Below are positions 24,762-36,500 of a stretch of DNA of 42,377 nt, piece by piece. The stretch's first letter is position 1. Each line of letters opens with the position of its first letter. The position numbers and the translations under genes were made by a program. The stretch covers positions 1-42,377 of the forward strand of contig CALILP010000127.1 of NCBI GenBank assembly GCA_938016515.1. Reading direction: 5' to 3'. The DNA comes from an uncultured Paracoccaceae bacterium. GTDB taxonomy: Bacteria > Pseudomonadota > Alphaproteobacteria > Rhodobacterales > Rhodobacteraceae. The notes under the pieces were generated by a model. It saw nothing but the letters and a program-made list of their open reading frames with translations, was not told the DNA's origin and made no database searches.

Positions 24762-27502
24762 ATTTCGCCCAGAAATTCTTCGATTTCCGCGGCCAAATTA
24801 CCAACCCCAGTCCGCTTGTCCCGCAACACTGTTACCTTGTCCAAATGCACTGTCTTAAGGCAGCCATCTATCACAACGTCTTCCCACCCGATGGACGGTG
24901 CAAACCCATCCCCGGTGGGCGTGATATCTGTCACGATGTGCAAGACAGGGAAAGTGATCGCATCGGGCAGATAAGTATCCCGTTTTTGCGATACCGCCGA
25001 GATGAACCCCTCTTGGTCTTGATCCAGATCTGTTTTGTGGACCCGGTCCAACAAGCCTAGTTTGGTCCCAAGGGCCACAACACCCGTTTTATGCGCGATG
25101 CTGTAGAACCGCAGTAAAGTCCCCAATGAAATTTCACCTGCCCACACCGCCCGAAGTCGGGTCCGCAAGCTAAACCACTTTTCGGCCCGGCGCATTTCAG
25201 GATCTTGCAGGATGCGGCTGGTATAGCCCGGCTCCCAGACGTCTTTCATCACGACCCCTGCGATCGTTGCCCCACCCGTTTGCAGGATACGCGCGGTTTC
25301 CAAGGCTAGGTTGCCGTGTACGCAATTGCCGTAAAGCATGTAGGGGCCCTTTGGCTGACCTGCTTTGATGACGTCAGCGTAGGCTGCAGCAATCTGTTCA
25401 AAGGTCTGATCTGCGATGATCAACCCCCGATCCCCGTCAGACACGCGGGCACAGTTCACAGGTCGCGGGTTTTGCCCGGCGGTTGCAAGGGCCAAACCGG
25501 TGGCTGCGTTATTGATCGCAATCAACGGTTGGCTGTTCCCTTTGGTTGCCAACGTCATATATCGCCAGTCCTTTTTCGGGGTGCTGGTCGGCGTCTCAAG
25601 CTGTGCCGTGACAAGCCGCGCCAGATCAGACAGCACCGCATTCTCGTAGATTGCTGTCACATCAAGGGCGATCCCCCAGCGATCCCTGATCCGGGCAAGC
25701 TGGCGTAATACCAGCACCGAATGACCGCCAAGATCGAAGAAATGCGCATCAGATGGGACGGTCATGATCCCAAGTATCTCGGACCAGTCGTCCTTTAGGG
25801 CTGTTACGATGTCCGCTCTTGCCATCACGGGGCCAGATGTGGACCGCTTTGCCGGGACCGTCAAAAGCGACTTGTTCACATCGCCTGTCACGGTTCTTGG
25901 AAAAGCCCCGATAAGGCTGACGCCTGCCAAGTGGGTGTCCGACGCCTCTCCGATATGATCCATGATCCGCTGCGGCAACTGTTCCAAGGGCCACGTTCCA
26001 GTGTCGCCGGGCACAATGAAACCATACAATCCGTCACCGCTTTGCACGACAGCAGCCTCTTGCACCATCGCATGGCTAACCAACAGCTGCTCTGCTGCGA
26101 TGATGGCTGTGCGATCTGCATCCCCCCGCGTTGCCAATGATTGCGGGACAGGAATGTCAGCCAAAGGGGCCGTGATGTTGTCGAAAGCAAAGTCGAAGGC
26201 GGCCGCGACCAGATCAAGGATCGCCTCTGCTGTTTGGGTCTCAAACAGCGTCACCGCATATTCAAGGTTCAATTGCCACCCTGTTGGACGGCCCATGACC
26301 GCGAGGTCCAGATCATAGATCGCACCCGGCGCATGAGACGGAGATGACCGCAGTTCAAACCCGCCGTAGGATTTGGTTTCCATGAAAACGTTCTGCAGGT
26401 TGAAATTGACCGATATCAGCGGTGTTCGCGACGGGTCCCGGACAGGGTTCAGCCGTTCGACCAAGACGTTGAACGGCATGGTCTGGTGGGTCAGCGCCCC
26501 TTCAACCACCGCCTTGGATGCCGCGACATGTTCCGCGATTGATATGGCCGGATTGGCTTGAAACCGCAGCACCAGGTTGTTTATGAAAACCCCGATCAAA
26601 GTATCAAGATCCGTGTCCAGCCGCCCCGCAATCTGGGTCCCAAACAAGACGTCTTGCGCCCCCGTCATACGCCCAAGACAGGCGCTGAAGATGGCTGCAC
26701 CAAAGGTAAAGGGCGACACGCCAAGACGTTGCGCCGTCTGATCCAGTTTCGACCCAAAGTCTGCCGCCAAGTCCCGCATGACCAGATCAACATCAGTGCT
26801 TTTGACCTGAGGGCGGGCCTTGTCAGGTGGCACCTCAAAGTAAGACAGGTTGTCGAGGGTTTGCAGCCAATAGGCGCTTTCCTCTTCCAGCACACCGCTT
26901 GCCAGATAGTCGTGCTGCCACAGCGTGAAGTCCCCATATTGCAGCGGCAGGTCTGGCAGGTCCGGTACCGCGCCCGCCGCAAAGGCCTGTGCTGCCGTCC
27001 CGATCTCGTGTCCCAGAACCCGGATCGAGTATCCATCAAAGCAGCTTTGGTGCACCACAAAGATGATCAGAGCCCGGTCAGCGGTAAGCCAAACAAGCAC
27101 CGCGCGGATCAGGTTTGGCTGGCCAAGATCGAAAGGCCGCTGCGCAAAATCATGCGCGATGTCTTCGATCCGGGCGGGCTGCGCCGCTTTTTCGATCCGG
27201 CGCAGGTCGACAACATCCAGTTTGAATTTGACCCCAGCCACAACCTGCTGTTCTGGCGTGCCATCGACTTGCCTAAAGCGGGTCCGCAGAATTTCGTGTC
27301 GGTCGATGACGGTTTGGAAAGCAGCCTCGAAGATGTCGGCTGTGATGTCTCCCGTCACCTCCCAGCGCACGGCGACGTTCAGCGCGGGGTTGCCGGGCTG
27401 CATCTGGTCAAGAAACCAGCACCGTTGTTGCGTCGTACTGAGCGGAAAGCGCGCGACGATGTCTTGCAGATCTGGTGTGGGTGCTTGTGTTTCCTGACTC
27501 AT
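24758..27502 (-). CDS. NRPS termination protein: C - truncated A - PCP - thioesterase
   Basis: 914 residues. Seen in order: condensation domain (about 15-455) starting FPLSTTQQRCWFLDQ, with active-site motif HQSCFDG (151-157), where the second, catalytic His of HHxxxDG is Gln. Then about 80 residues (470-550) resembling only the C-terminal lid of an adenylation domain (AMVQEAAVV, LYGFIVPGD, FPRTVTGDVNKSLL), with no core. Then a PCP with FFDLGGHSV (Ser595), and an alpha/beta-hydrolase thioesterase (about 655-914) whose nucleophile elbow is YGNCVHG, i.e. Cys727 in place of Ser, with a candidate His886. The start ATG overlaps the stop of the giant upstream gene (ATGA), so the two proteins are co-translated. 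The PCP has no adenylation core to load it, so it may be loaded in trans or receive the chain directly. Role: accept the chain from the hybrid synthetase and release or transfer it. Confidence 0.88.
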   Translation of the reverse strand: MSQETQAPTPDLQDIVARFPLSTTQQRCWFLDQMQPGNPALNVAVRWEVTGDITADIFEAAFQTVIDRHEILRTRFRQVDGTPEQQVVAGVKFKLDVVDLRRIEKAAQPARIEDIAHDFAQRPFDLGQPNLIRAVLVWLTADRALIIFVVHQSCFDGYSIRVLGHEIGTAAQAFAAGAVPDLPDLPLQYGDFTLWQHDYLASGVLEEESAYWLQTLDNLSYFEVPPDKARPQVKSTDVDLVMRDLAADFGSKLDQTAQRLGVSPFTFGAAIFSACLGRMTGAQDVLFGTQIAGRLDTDLDTLIGVFINNLVLRFQANPAISIAEHVAASKAVVEGALTHQTMPFNVLVERLNPVRDPSRTPLISVNFNLQNVFMETKSYGGFELRSSPSHAPGAIYDLDLAVMGRPTGWQLNLEYAVTLFETQTAEAILDLVAAAFDFAFDNITAPLADIPVPQSLATRGDADRTAIIAAEQLLVSHAMVQEAAVVQSGDGLYGFIVPGDTGTWPLEQLPQRIMDHIGEASDTHLAGVSLIGAFPRTVTGDVNKSLLTVPAKRSTSGPVMARADIVTALKDDWSEILGIMTVPSDAHFFDLGGHSVLVLRQLARIRDRWGIALDVTAIYENAVLSDLARLVTAQLETPTSTPKKDWRYMTLATKGNSQPLIAINNAATGLALATAGQNPRPVNCARVSDGDRGLIIADQTFEQIAAAYADVIKAGQPKGPYMLYGNCVHGNLALETARILQTGGATIAGVVMKDVWEPGYTSRILQDPEMRRAEKWFSLRTRLRAVWAGEISLGTLLRFYSIAHKTGVVALGTKLGLLDRVHKTDLDQDQEGFISAVSQKRDTYLPDAITFPVLHIVTDITPTGDGFAPSIGWEDVVIDGCLKTVHLDKVTVLRDKRTGVGNLAAEIEEFLGEI

Positions 27503-30500
27503 CGCGCTGCCCCCGTTGTGCCGCGTCCACGATGCGCCCCATCTCGGTAAGACTTGAGGGATGGTCGCCCTGACACTGGTCCAGACGCTGTGCGACTGTC
27601 GTGGAAGTCTGACAAGGCCCGGATCGAGGGATGCGCGAACATGTGTTTCGCCTCTAGGTTCAGGCCATCGTTCAGCATATGCGCCGCAATCCGAAACAAC
27701 GCGAGAGAGTCCACGCCAAGCGCATACAGCGTATCTGTGACGCTGATCTGCTGACGTTCCAGAACAGTTTCCCAAATCGCAGCAATCCGCTTTTCGGTTG
27801 GTGTCGATGGTATGACCCGTTGATGCAGGGGCGTGACGCTGGCTGTGTCTTGTGGGTCTGGCAATGCTTTGCGATCCAGTTTCCCGTTCCCGGTTTGCGG
27901 CAAAGCAGACAACGTCACCCATGCCCGCGGCACCATGTAGTCCGGCAGGTCTGCTGCAAGTGCAACTGCCACCGCGTTCAGATCAAGCGACTGGCCGTCC
28001 TCGGCCACCAAGTAGCCGACAAGTTGGCCGTCTCCGTTGCTGCGTTTGCGCAGATCGACTGCTGCTTGGGTGATCCCTGCAACGGCCCGGAGGCGTGTTT
28101 CGATCTCGCCCAGTTCGATGCGGAAGCCACGCAACTTGACCTGTGTATCGATCCGTCCAAGCACCGCGATGTCACCTTGCGGAGTGCGTTGCGCAAGGTC
28201 TCCGGTTGCATAGAGCCGCATGGTTTGCCCCGCCAGCGTCACGTCCCGAAACGCCTGTGCCGTCAGATCGTCTCGGCCATAATAGCCCAGCGCCAGACCG
28301 TCGCCGCTGATGTTCAACTCTCCTACGACCCCGTCCGGCACCAGCTGTCCGGCCTCATCAAGGATGTGCAATCCGGTATTGGCAATCGGCTGACCGATGG
28401 TGATGGCCGCGCCTGCATTGACCTGTTTGATGGCAGACCAAATTGTTGTTTCCGTAGGCCCGTACATGTTCCACAGGTCCGCACCCTGCCCCAGCATGCG
28501 ATCTGCAAGGTCTTGGGGCAGCGCCTCGCCGCCGCACAGGATGCGGAAACCAGCGGGCGGTGTGAACCCGGCTGTCAGCGCCATATCCCACAAGGTGGGT
28601 GTGGCCTGCATGACGGTGATGTCTCCCTGCCCCAGCCGCTCGACCAGTTTGAAACCATCGACGACCATCTCGGTTGGTGCGATTGCAACCTGTCCGCCCA
28701 CTGTGAGGGGCAGGAAGATTTCCAAGGCTGCGATGTCAAACATCACGGTCGTCACTGCCAGAAGTTTATCAGATGCTGCACAGCCCGGCGCCTGCCCCAT
28801 CGAAGTCAGGAAATTCACCAAGGCCCGATGCGCGACTACCACCCCTTTGGGTGTGCCGGTAGAGCCTGAGGTGAAGATCACGTAAGCCGGATCATCGGCT
28901 GCCACCGTCGCGGGTGTGGGCTGTGTTCCTGCCACGGCATTCTGCGCAAGGATAAGCTGCAAGTCCTGCCCGATATCAGCGGTTTCGGGTATGTCTGTCA
29001 GGATTGCCGAGACTTCTGCCGTTTGTACGATCTGCGCAAGTCGGGCTGCTGGTTGGTTCGGGTCCAGCGGCACGTAGGTATGGCCTGCTTTCAGAATACC
29101 CAGAAGCCCAGCCACCATATCCGCGCCACGCGGCAGGCAAAGTGCCACCCGTTTGCCCTGACCGGTCACCGTATCTTGGATCAAGGCCGCAAGTGCATCG
29201 CTGCGTTGGTCCAGATCAGCGTAGGTCCATGTAACGTGGTCGTCCGAGACCGCAGGCGCATGCGGTGTCTGAACGACCATTCTTTGGATCATATCGACCA
29301 AGGTCATTGAACGGTCGTAGTCACCGGACACCGCATTCTTTGTCAGCAACGCCAACTGCTCTTGCTGGGTGAGCATGGCGATGTTGCTGACGGGTTGGCT
29401 CATGTCCTTGGTCATTGCCGTCAGGATCGCCTTATAGGCCCGCGCCCAGCCGGTCACTCGGTCTGCGTTGAACAGATCCGCGTTAAAGTGGGCCTCGATA
29501 CGCAGGCCTGTCTGGGTTTCGACCACATTGAAGAACAGATCAAAGTTGACGGCCTGTTTTGGGTTCGGGTGGAACTGTGTCGTCAGTCCCGTCATTTCTT
29601 CCAGTGGTTTGTCTTGCTCTAGGTTAAACTCTATCTCGGCCAGCGGCAGGCGGTTCAGGGCGCGCGGGATCGCCAGATCCTGCACGATGGCCCCAAAAGT
29701 GGTGTCCTGATGATCAAGCGCTGCGTTTAGCCCGTCGCGCACAACGTTCAGGTGATCGCTGATAGCGGCCCCTTCCGCCAGCGGTATACGGATTGGCAGG
29801 AAGTTGACGCAATGCCCCACAAGGTCCTGATTGGTCAGATTTTGTTGGGCCGCAGTCGGCACCCCAAGCGCAAAGTCACGCGATCCGCTGATCCGATGCA
29901 CAAGGATTTGCATCGCAGCGAAGGTTGTCGCGAACAGCGTGCACCCGGCCTTGGCCCCTGCCTTTTTGACGGTTTGCACCAGATCACCGTCCACGTCGTA
30001 AAACACTGTCCCACCCGCATAGCTGCGCTGTTGAGGGCGCGGCCTGTCGGTTGGCAAGTCTGGCAAAGTAGGCGCTGGCGTGTGCATGGACTGCCAGAAC
30101 GCTTTCGTTTGGGGTGTTGGCGCCTGCCCCGCCTCTGCCGATGCGTGGGCTGCGAAGGATTGCGCGGCTGGCAGGTTTGTTTGGTCACCGTTGACGGCTG
30201 CCGTGTACATATCCGCGAAGTCAGCAAGGAAGACCGCAAAGGACCAGCCGTCTGCGACGATGTGATGGGCCGTGATGACCAAAACATGGTGATCATCTGA
30301 CAGCTTGGCGATGACCGCACGGATTGGCAGATCAGCGGTAAGATCGAATGGCGTTGCCGCATCTTTTGCGATCAGGTCTTGCAGATCAGACGGCCCATTG
30401 ACGTCAATGAGGTCAAGCGTTGGCACGTCTGGCGGTGTCACATCGAACGTCGCCCCATCCCGCGCGAACCGCAGGCGCAGCGCGTCGTGGCGCGCGATCA

Positions 30501-33500
30501 GGTCGGCCCATGCCGCCTGCAAAGACGTCATATCCAGCGTGCCTTTCAGGTCCAGCGACCCGCTTTCGTTGAAAGCCGCTGCCGCCATGCCCCCAAGCTG
30601 ATGGGTCATCCAAATCTCGCGCTGGCTGGCGGTCAGCGGGACCCCAGCGTTGGACGAAACTGGCGTTGTGGTATCGTCTTGCAGGTCGGTCAATATCCCC
30701 ACTGCCAGCAACGCATCGAGGGCTGCCGTGAACCCATCCACGATCTTGGCACATTCCGCATCGCCATGCTCTGTCGTCAGGAAGCAACAAAAGCCATCCA
30801 TGACGTGCAGGCCTTCCATCCGCATCAGCGGGTAAAGCAGTGTTGCGCGAGGGTCGGCCTCGGTGACGTTGATGACGAACCAGCTTGCGTAGGTCTCGAT
30901 CAGGTCCGGCAGGCCACGGGATGTCATGATCTCGCTGAGTTGTGCTGCGACCTGCGCTGTCCGGTCTGCCGCGGCGATCCAGAGATCATCCCCTTGCGCA
31001 GCCATATGATCAAGCGTTGCATCCACTGCCGCCAAGACCAGCGGATGCCGCACGAAAGTCCCTGCGAAGAAGGTTGGCATTGCTTCGGGCTGGCTGTCGT
31101 CTCCGAATTGCCAGGTCCCACCATCAAGCGCGTCCATGAAGGCCGCATCACCGGCAAGGACCCCGATGGGCATGCCGCCACCGACAACCTTGCCGTAAGT
31201 GGCCATGTCGCCCTGAATGCCCCAGATACCCTGCATGCCCTGCGCGCCGGTCCGAAAGCCGGTCACGACTTCGTCGATCACAAGGGCCGCACCGTTATCG
31301 CGGGTGATAGTGCGCAGCGCGCGCACAAAATCTACGGGCCGGTGTTCAGGATGGCGGCTTTGAACGGGTTCGACGATGACTGCCGCCACGTCATTGATGT
31401 TCTCGCGGATCCAGTGCAGCGCCGTGTCGCCGCCATACGGCAGCACTTTCATGTTGCTTAGGCCAGAGCGTGGAATGCCCGGCGCAATCGGCAGCGGGTC
31501 AGCCGACGCGCCGCTGGCTTTGCCCTTGACCAGCACCTCATCAAATTGCCCGTGATAGTCGCGGTCAAACACCACGATCAGATCGCGGCCAGTGACGGTG
31601 CGGGCCACGCGCATTGCGGCCATCACCGCTTCGGACCCGGTGTTGCAGAATGTCACGCGGTCATGCCCCACCGCCTGTGCAAATTTCTGCGCGACCGGGC
31701 CTGCAAGGTCTGTTTGTGGCCCGATTGGAAACCCTTTTTCCATCTGTGCGTTCACCGCATCGATGACGAAATCAGGGGAATGCCCGAAAGCCGTTTGCCC
31801 AAAGCCGTTGACCAGATCAACGAAGTCATTGCCGTCAAGATCGTGGACGTAGGCCCCCTTAGAGCGGTCCGCGACGATGGGGAACGTCAGTTCTTTCCAG
31901 TCTTCCCTGAAGCCTGCAGCGGTGCGCGGATCAGCAAGGACATTGCGGTGTTTGGCCGTGTAGGCCTTGGATTTCGCATGTTTATCGGAATAGCGGGTCG
32001 CAAGATCCTGTGCGAAGGAGATCTGTTCATCGGTCAGGGTCCCGCCCGCTACGGAGGGGCCACGCCCGAATTTGAAGGCTGCGGGTTGGGTTTCCGTCGC
32101 GGTGGTCTGGGACTGAGCCACAGGCTTTGGTGCCGGGACCAATGGTGCAGGTGACGCAGTGGGGGCCTGTCCAAGCGCTTGCAATTGTTGCGCAAAGACC
32201 GCCTGCATTGTTTGCAACTGCGCTTGGACGATTGCGTTTGCGTCAGTGCCACTGGCTGCTACTGGCATCACGGGTGCCCCGGCAATGACAGGTGTTTCGA
32301 TTGGCGCAGATGCTGGTGCCTCTGGCAGCAATTCCGCATCGAGGTATGCTGCAAGTGCCGAGACAGAAGACACCTCTGACAGCATCTTCCGAAACCCGAT
32401 TTGTACGCCATAGGTCTTGCCAATTTCCTGACTGACTTGCCCAAGAAAGAGCGAGTCAAAGCCCAGTTCCACAAAGGACACATCACTTTCGGTAAGACCA
32501 ATGTCGTCACCGGACATGTCCGACAGCATTGCGCAAAGGTCGTTGCACAAACGCGGTTGGCGGTCGGCGGGGACAGATGTGGGCATGGGCAGACTTTCGG
32601 GTTTTGGCGGTGCGAGGACAGGATCAACGGCTTGAGAGGACGCGCACTCTGGCGGATCAATCCAGCATGTCTGGCGCTGGAACGGGTAGCTGGGCAGTTC
32701 AATCTTGAGGGTCCCGCGCTGGCCAAACGCTGCAAGATCAACATCAGCGCCAGCCACCCAAAGGCCGGCTGCGGCGGTGGCCATGGCGGTAAGATCCCCA
32801 ATGGGCCGGGTATGATCTGGCAGGGATTGCGCGGTGCACCGCACCTGATCGCGCGACGCCGTTTGTGCCGCACAGGTCGAAAGCGCCCTGCCCGGTCCCA
32901 CCTCGACAAAAGCCGGGGACATGTCGTTGGCGGCTGCCGTCACAGCACCCTGGAAATTCACACAGGCGCGTGCCTGGGCCGCCCAATAGGCCGGATCGCG
33001 GGCCTGGCTGTCCGAAAGTCTTTGACCCGTGACGGTGGAATAGATTGGTCTGTCAGGTGCGTTGAATTGGATCGTCTGTGCAATCTCTTGCAAGCCAACC
33101 GAGACTGGATCCATCATTTTGGAATGGAATGCGTGCGAGGTATGCAGGCGTCGGCACGCGATCTGTGCGGTTTCCAGCCGTTGCATCAACGCGTCAATTG
33201 CGGCGTCCGGCCCTGCAATCACCTGTAGCTTTGGCGCATTTTGCGCGGCAAGATCGACTGTTTCGTCCAGAAATGGCGTGAGATCCGCAAGGGTGGCGCG
33301 CACTGATACCATCGCGCCGGGTGGCTGGTCCTGCATCAACTGCCCTCGCCGGGCAATCAGGTGCAGCCCCTCTTCGAACGACATGACACCAGCCAAGGCT
33401 GCTGCTGCAAACTCTCCGACCGAGTGGCCGATGAACGCATCTCCCCGAACGCCCCTTTGCGCCCACAAGTGGCCCAGCGCGTATTCCGTCAGGTATAGCG

Positions 33501-36500
33501 CAGGCTGTGTCAGCCGCGTTTCGCGCAAGGCCGCTGCCGCTTGCTGTGCGGACAGGTTTTGCCCAAGGATCAGCGGTCGAATATCCTGCCCGATGATCGG
33601 CGCAAGGATGTCGCATCCCGCATTAATCCAGCCCGCATAAGCCGGGTCGCTATCATAAAGGTCAGCGCCCATGCCGGGGTATTGCGCCCCTTGTCCGGGG
33701 AACAAGAATACCACATTTGCTTTGCTTGATTGAACCGGTGCCGTTGGCGCTTTGGCCGCGCCCAGTTCCGTGACCGCGTCGCCAGTGCTGCTGGCCACAA
33801 CCGCGATCCTGTAGTCAAAGCTTCGCCGTCCTGACTGCAGGGTATGCGCGACATCGGTCAGCACGAGGTCGGGCTGATCAGACAGCGTTTCCGCAAGACT
33901 GCCCGCCATTTGCGTCAGGGCTTCCGGCGATTTGGCAGACAGGGGCAACACGCAGCAGCCGTCCTGTAAGGTGGCTTCGCATGCGGGATCCGGGGCTTGT
34001 TCCAGAACGACGTGCGCATTTGTGCCGCCTACCCCAAAAGAGCTGACGCCCGCGAACCGCGATCCATCGCTTGGCCAGTCTTGCGCCGTTGCTGGCACTG
34101 TAAATGGCGTCCCGTCCAAAGTGATCCGGTCATTGAGCCGTTCAAAATGCGCAACCGGCGGAATGGTCTTTTCCTTCAAGACTGTCGCCGCTTTGATGAC
34201 CCCCATCACACCGGCCGCTGCGTCCAGATGGCCAAGGTTGCCTTTGACTGATCCCAGCGCACATGTCCCCTCTGACGTGCCAAACGCCTTCGCCAGACCC
34301 GCGATTTCAATCGGATCGCCGAGCGGCGTTCCCGTCCCGTGGCATTCGACGTAGCCGATTTGGGATGCCTGCACGCCAGCGTCCCGGTGGGCAGTCCGGA
34401 TCGCTGCTGCTTGTCCCTTTACGGTGGGGGCCGTGTAGGACATTTTGTCGGCGCCATCGTTGTTGAGCCCGACACCCCGGATGACCGCATGAATGTGGTC
34501 GCCATCAGCCTTTGCATCGGCCAACCGCTTGAGCACGATAACCCCTGCCCCATGCCCAAAGACGGTCCCGCTGGCCTGCGCATCAAATGGACGGCACAGC
34601 CCATCGGACGAGGCCATGCCGGATTCCATGTAAAGGTACCCGCGCTGTTGCGGGAAAGTGATAGAGACCCCGCCCGCAAGGGCCGCATCCGCGTCTCCGC
34701 TGCGCAATGCTTTGCATGCCTGTGCAATTGCGACCAGCGAGGTGGAACAGGCCGTGTTCATCGAAATCGCCGGCCCCTTCAGGCCCAGCTTGAAGGCAAC
34801 ACGGGTCGCAAGATCGCTGCTGTCGTTGCCGGCAAGGATCTCATAGTCGATCTGAAACCCGGAGGTGAACGCTCGCAGTTTGTCCCTGTCCCCCAACAGG
34901 TTATCCAGCATGTACGTGGACATCGGCGCACCTGCATAAACCCCGATGGCGTCTTTCGTGCGATCCGGGTCTATCCCTGCGTTGTCCAGTGCCTCTTGGC
35001 AGATTTCAAGAAACACCCGGCCTTGTGGGTCAGTCAGTGCTGCTTCGCGTGGGCGCATGTCGAAGAACTTGGCATCGAATTGGTCAACATCGCGCAACAG
35101 CGACCGGGCTGGAACATAGGCGTCGCTGGCGCGCGTGGCTGGATCGAAGGCATCCTCTGCCGTTGTCGGATCGAAGGTTTCGATGAGGCTGCGGCCATCG
35201 CGTAGGACCTGCCAAAAGTCCGCAAAGTCCACACCACCCGGCAGGCGCGCGGCCATGCCGACGATGGCAACAGCGTGGTCGTCGGTGACGACGTTGGCTG
35301 TTTGGGTTGGATTGGGGCGATCTGCGGTGTCGCCTGCCAATTGGGTAAGATGGTCTGCAAGATCACCAAGGCGCGGCAATGCGAAAATATCGGCAATCGC
35401 AAAATGCAGCCCTAGCGCCTTTTCGATCTGCGCATGCGCGTCGATCAGTTGCAGCGACGTTCCCCCAAGATCAAAGAACGTGTCTTTGGCCGTCGGTTCC
35501 GGCCCGCCAAGGATATCCCGCCAAATGCCGCCAATAAGGCCTGCAACGTCAGCAGGCTTGTTGCGCGACGCCGCGTCCGATTGCGGAGCCTGCAAGGCCC
35601 GCAAGGCCTTGCGATCAATCTTACCCGCTTGTGTCAGCGCAAATGCATCCAGAAATACAACGTCACGCGGAAAGACATCGCGGGCAAGATCTGCGCTTGC
35701 GGCGTCACGCATGGATGCCACAAACGCTGCTTCATCGACCACCGGGCCGTCCGTCGTGACAAAGGCGGCCAAGCGCGTGGTGCCTTTCGCATCCTGCACC
35801 ACCTCCACAGCAGCCTCTGTCACCCCATCAAGGCCGCGCAAGACGTGTTCGACGCCATCGACCTCTACCCTGCGACCCGCCATTTTGACCTGCCGGTCCG
35901 CGCGCCCTGCAAACCGAAAGACGCCGTTTGCGTCCTGCACAGCAAGATCACCGGTCAGATAGACCCTTCCGGTGTGTGGAGGCCGCGGGTCAGCGATAAA
36001 AACCTCTGAGGTCTCATCTGGCCGGTTGTAGTACCCGATGGCCAGCCCTGTCCCGCCAATTGCCAATTCCCCGATCTGGCCCGGTGCAACTTCTGCAAGG
36101 TCCTCATCCACGACCAAAATCGTCTCGCCGGTCATGGCGCGACCGATGGGTATGGCGCCAGCGGCGACATCATCCAACGTGACCTCATGCAGCAGGCTGC
36201 GCACAGATGTTTCCGTTGGCCCAAATCCGTTGAACAGGCGCAGGTCCGGCCAAGCCCGCAACAGCTTTTCGGCCATCGGCACTGACATGACGTCCCCGCC
36301 CTGCTCGCTGATCCGCACGGTCGCAAAGGCATCGGGACGATGCGCAATCATCAAGTGATGCAGTCCGGCATACCACAAGGCCACAGTGACGCGGTGCCGG
36401 ATCATTGTCTCTGCGACGGTGTGGATGTCAGGGGTATCAGCCTCGACCAGGGCAATCGACGCTCCGCACAGCAACGGGACCAGCAATTCTGCAAGGGCCC

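Noticed and set aside
27679-28869. 396-codon reading frame on the plus strand
   Set aside because: Lies opposite the A2 domain; no start signal and Cys/His/Arg-rich composition typical of antisense frames.
30379-31461. 360-codon reading frame on the plus strand
   Set aside because: Lies opposite the aminotransferase domain, which has a complete set of PLP-enzyme motifs.
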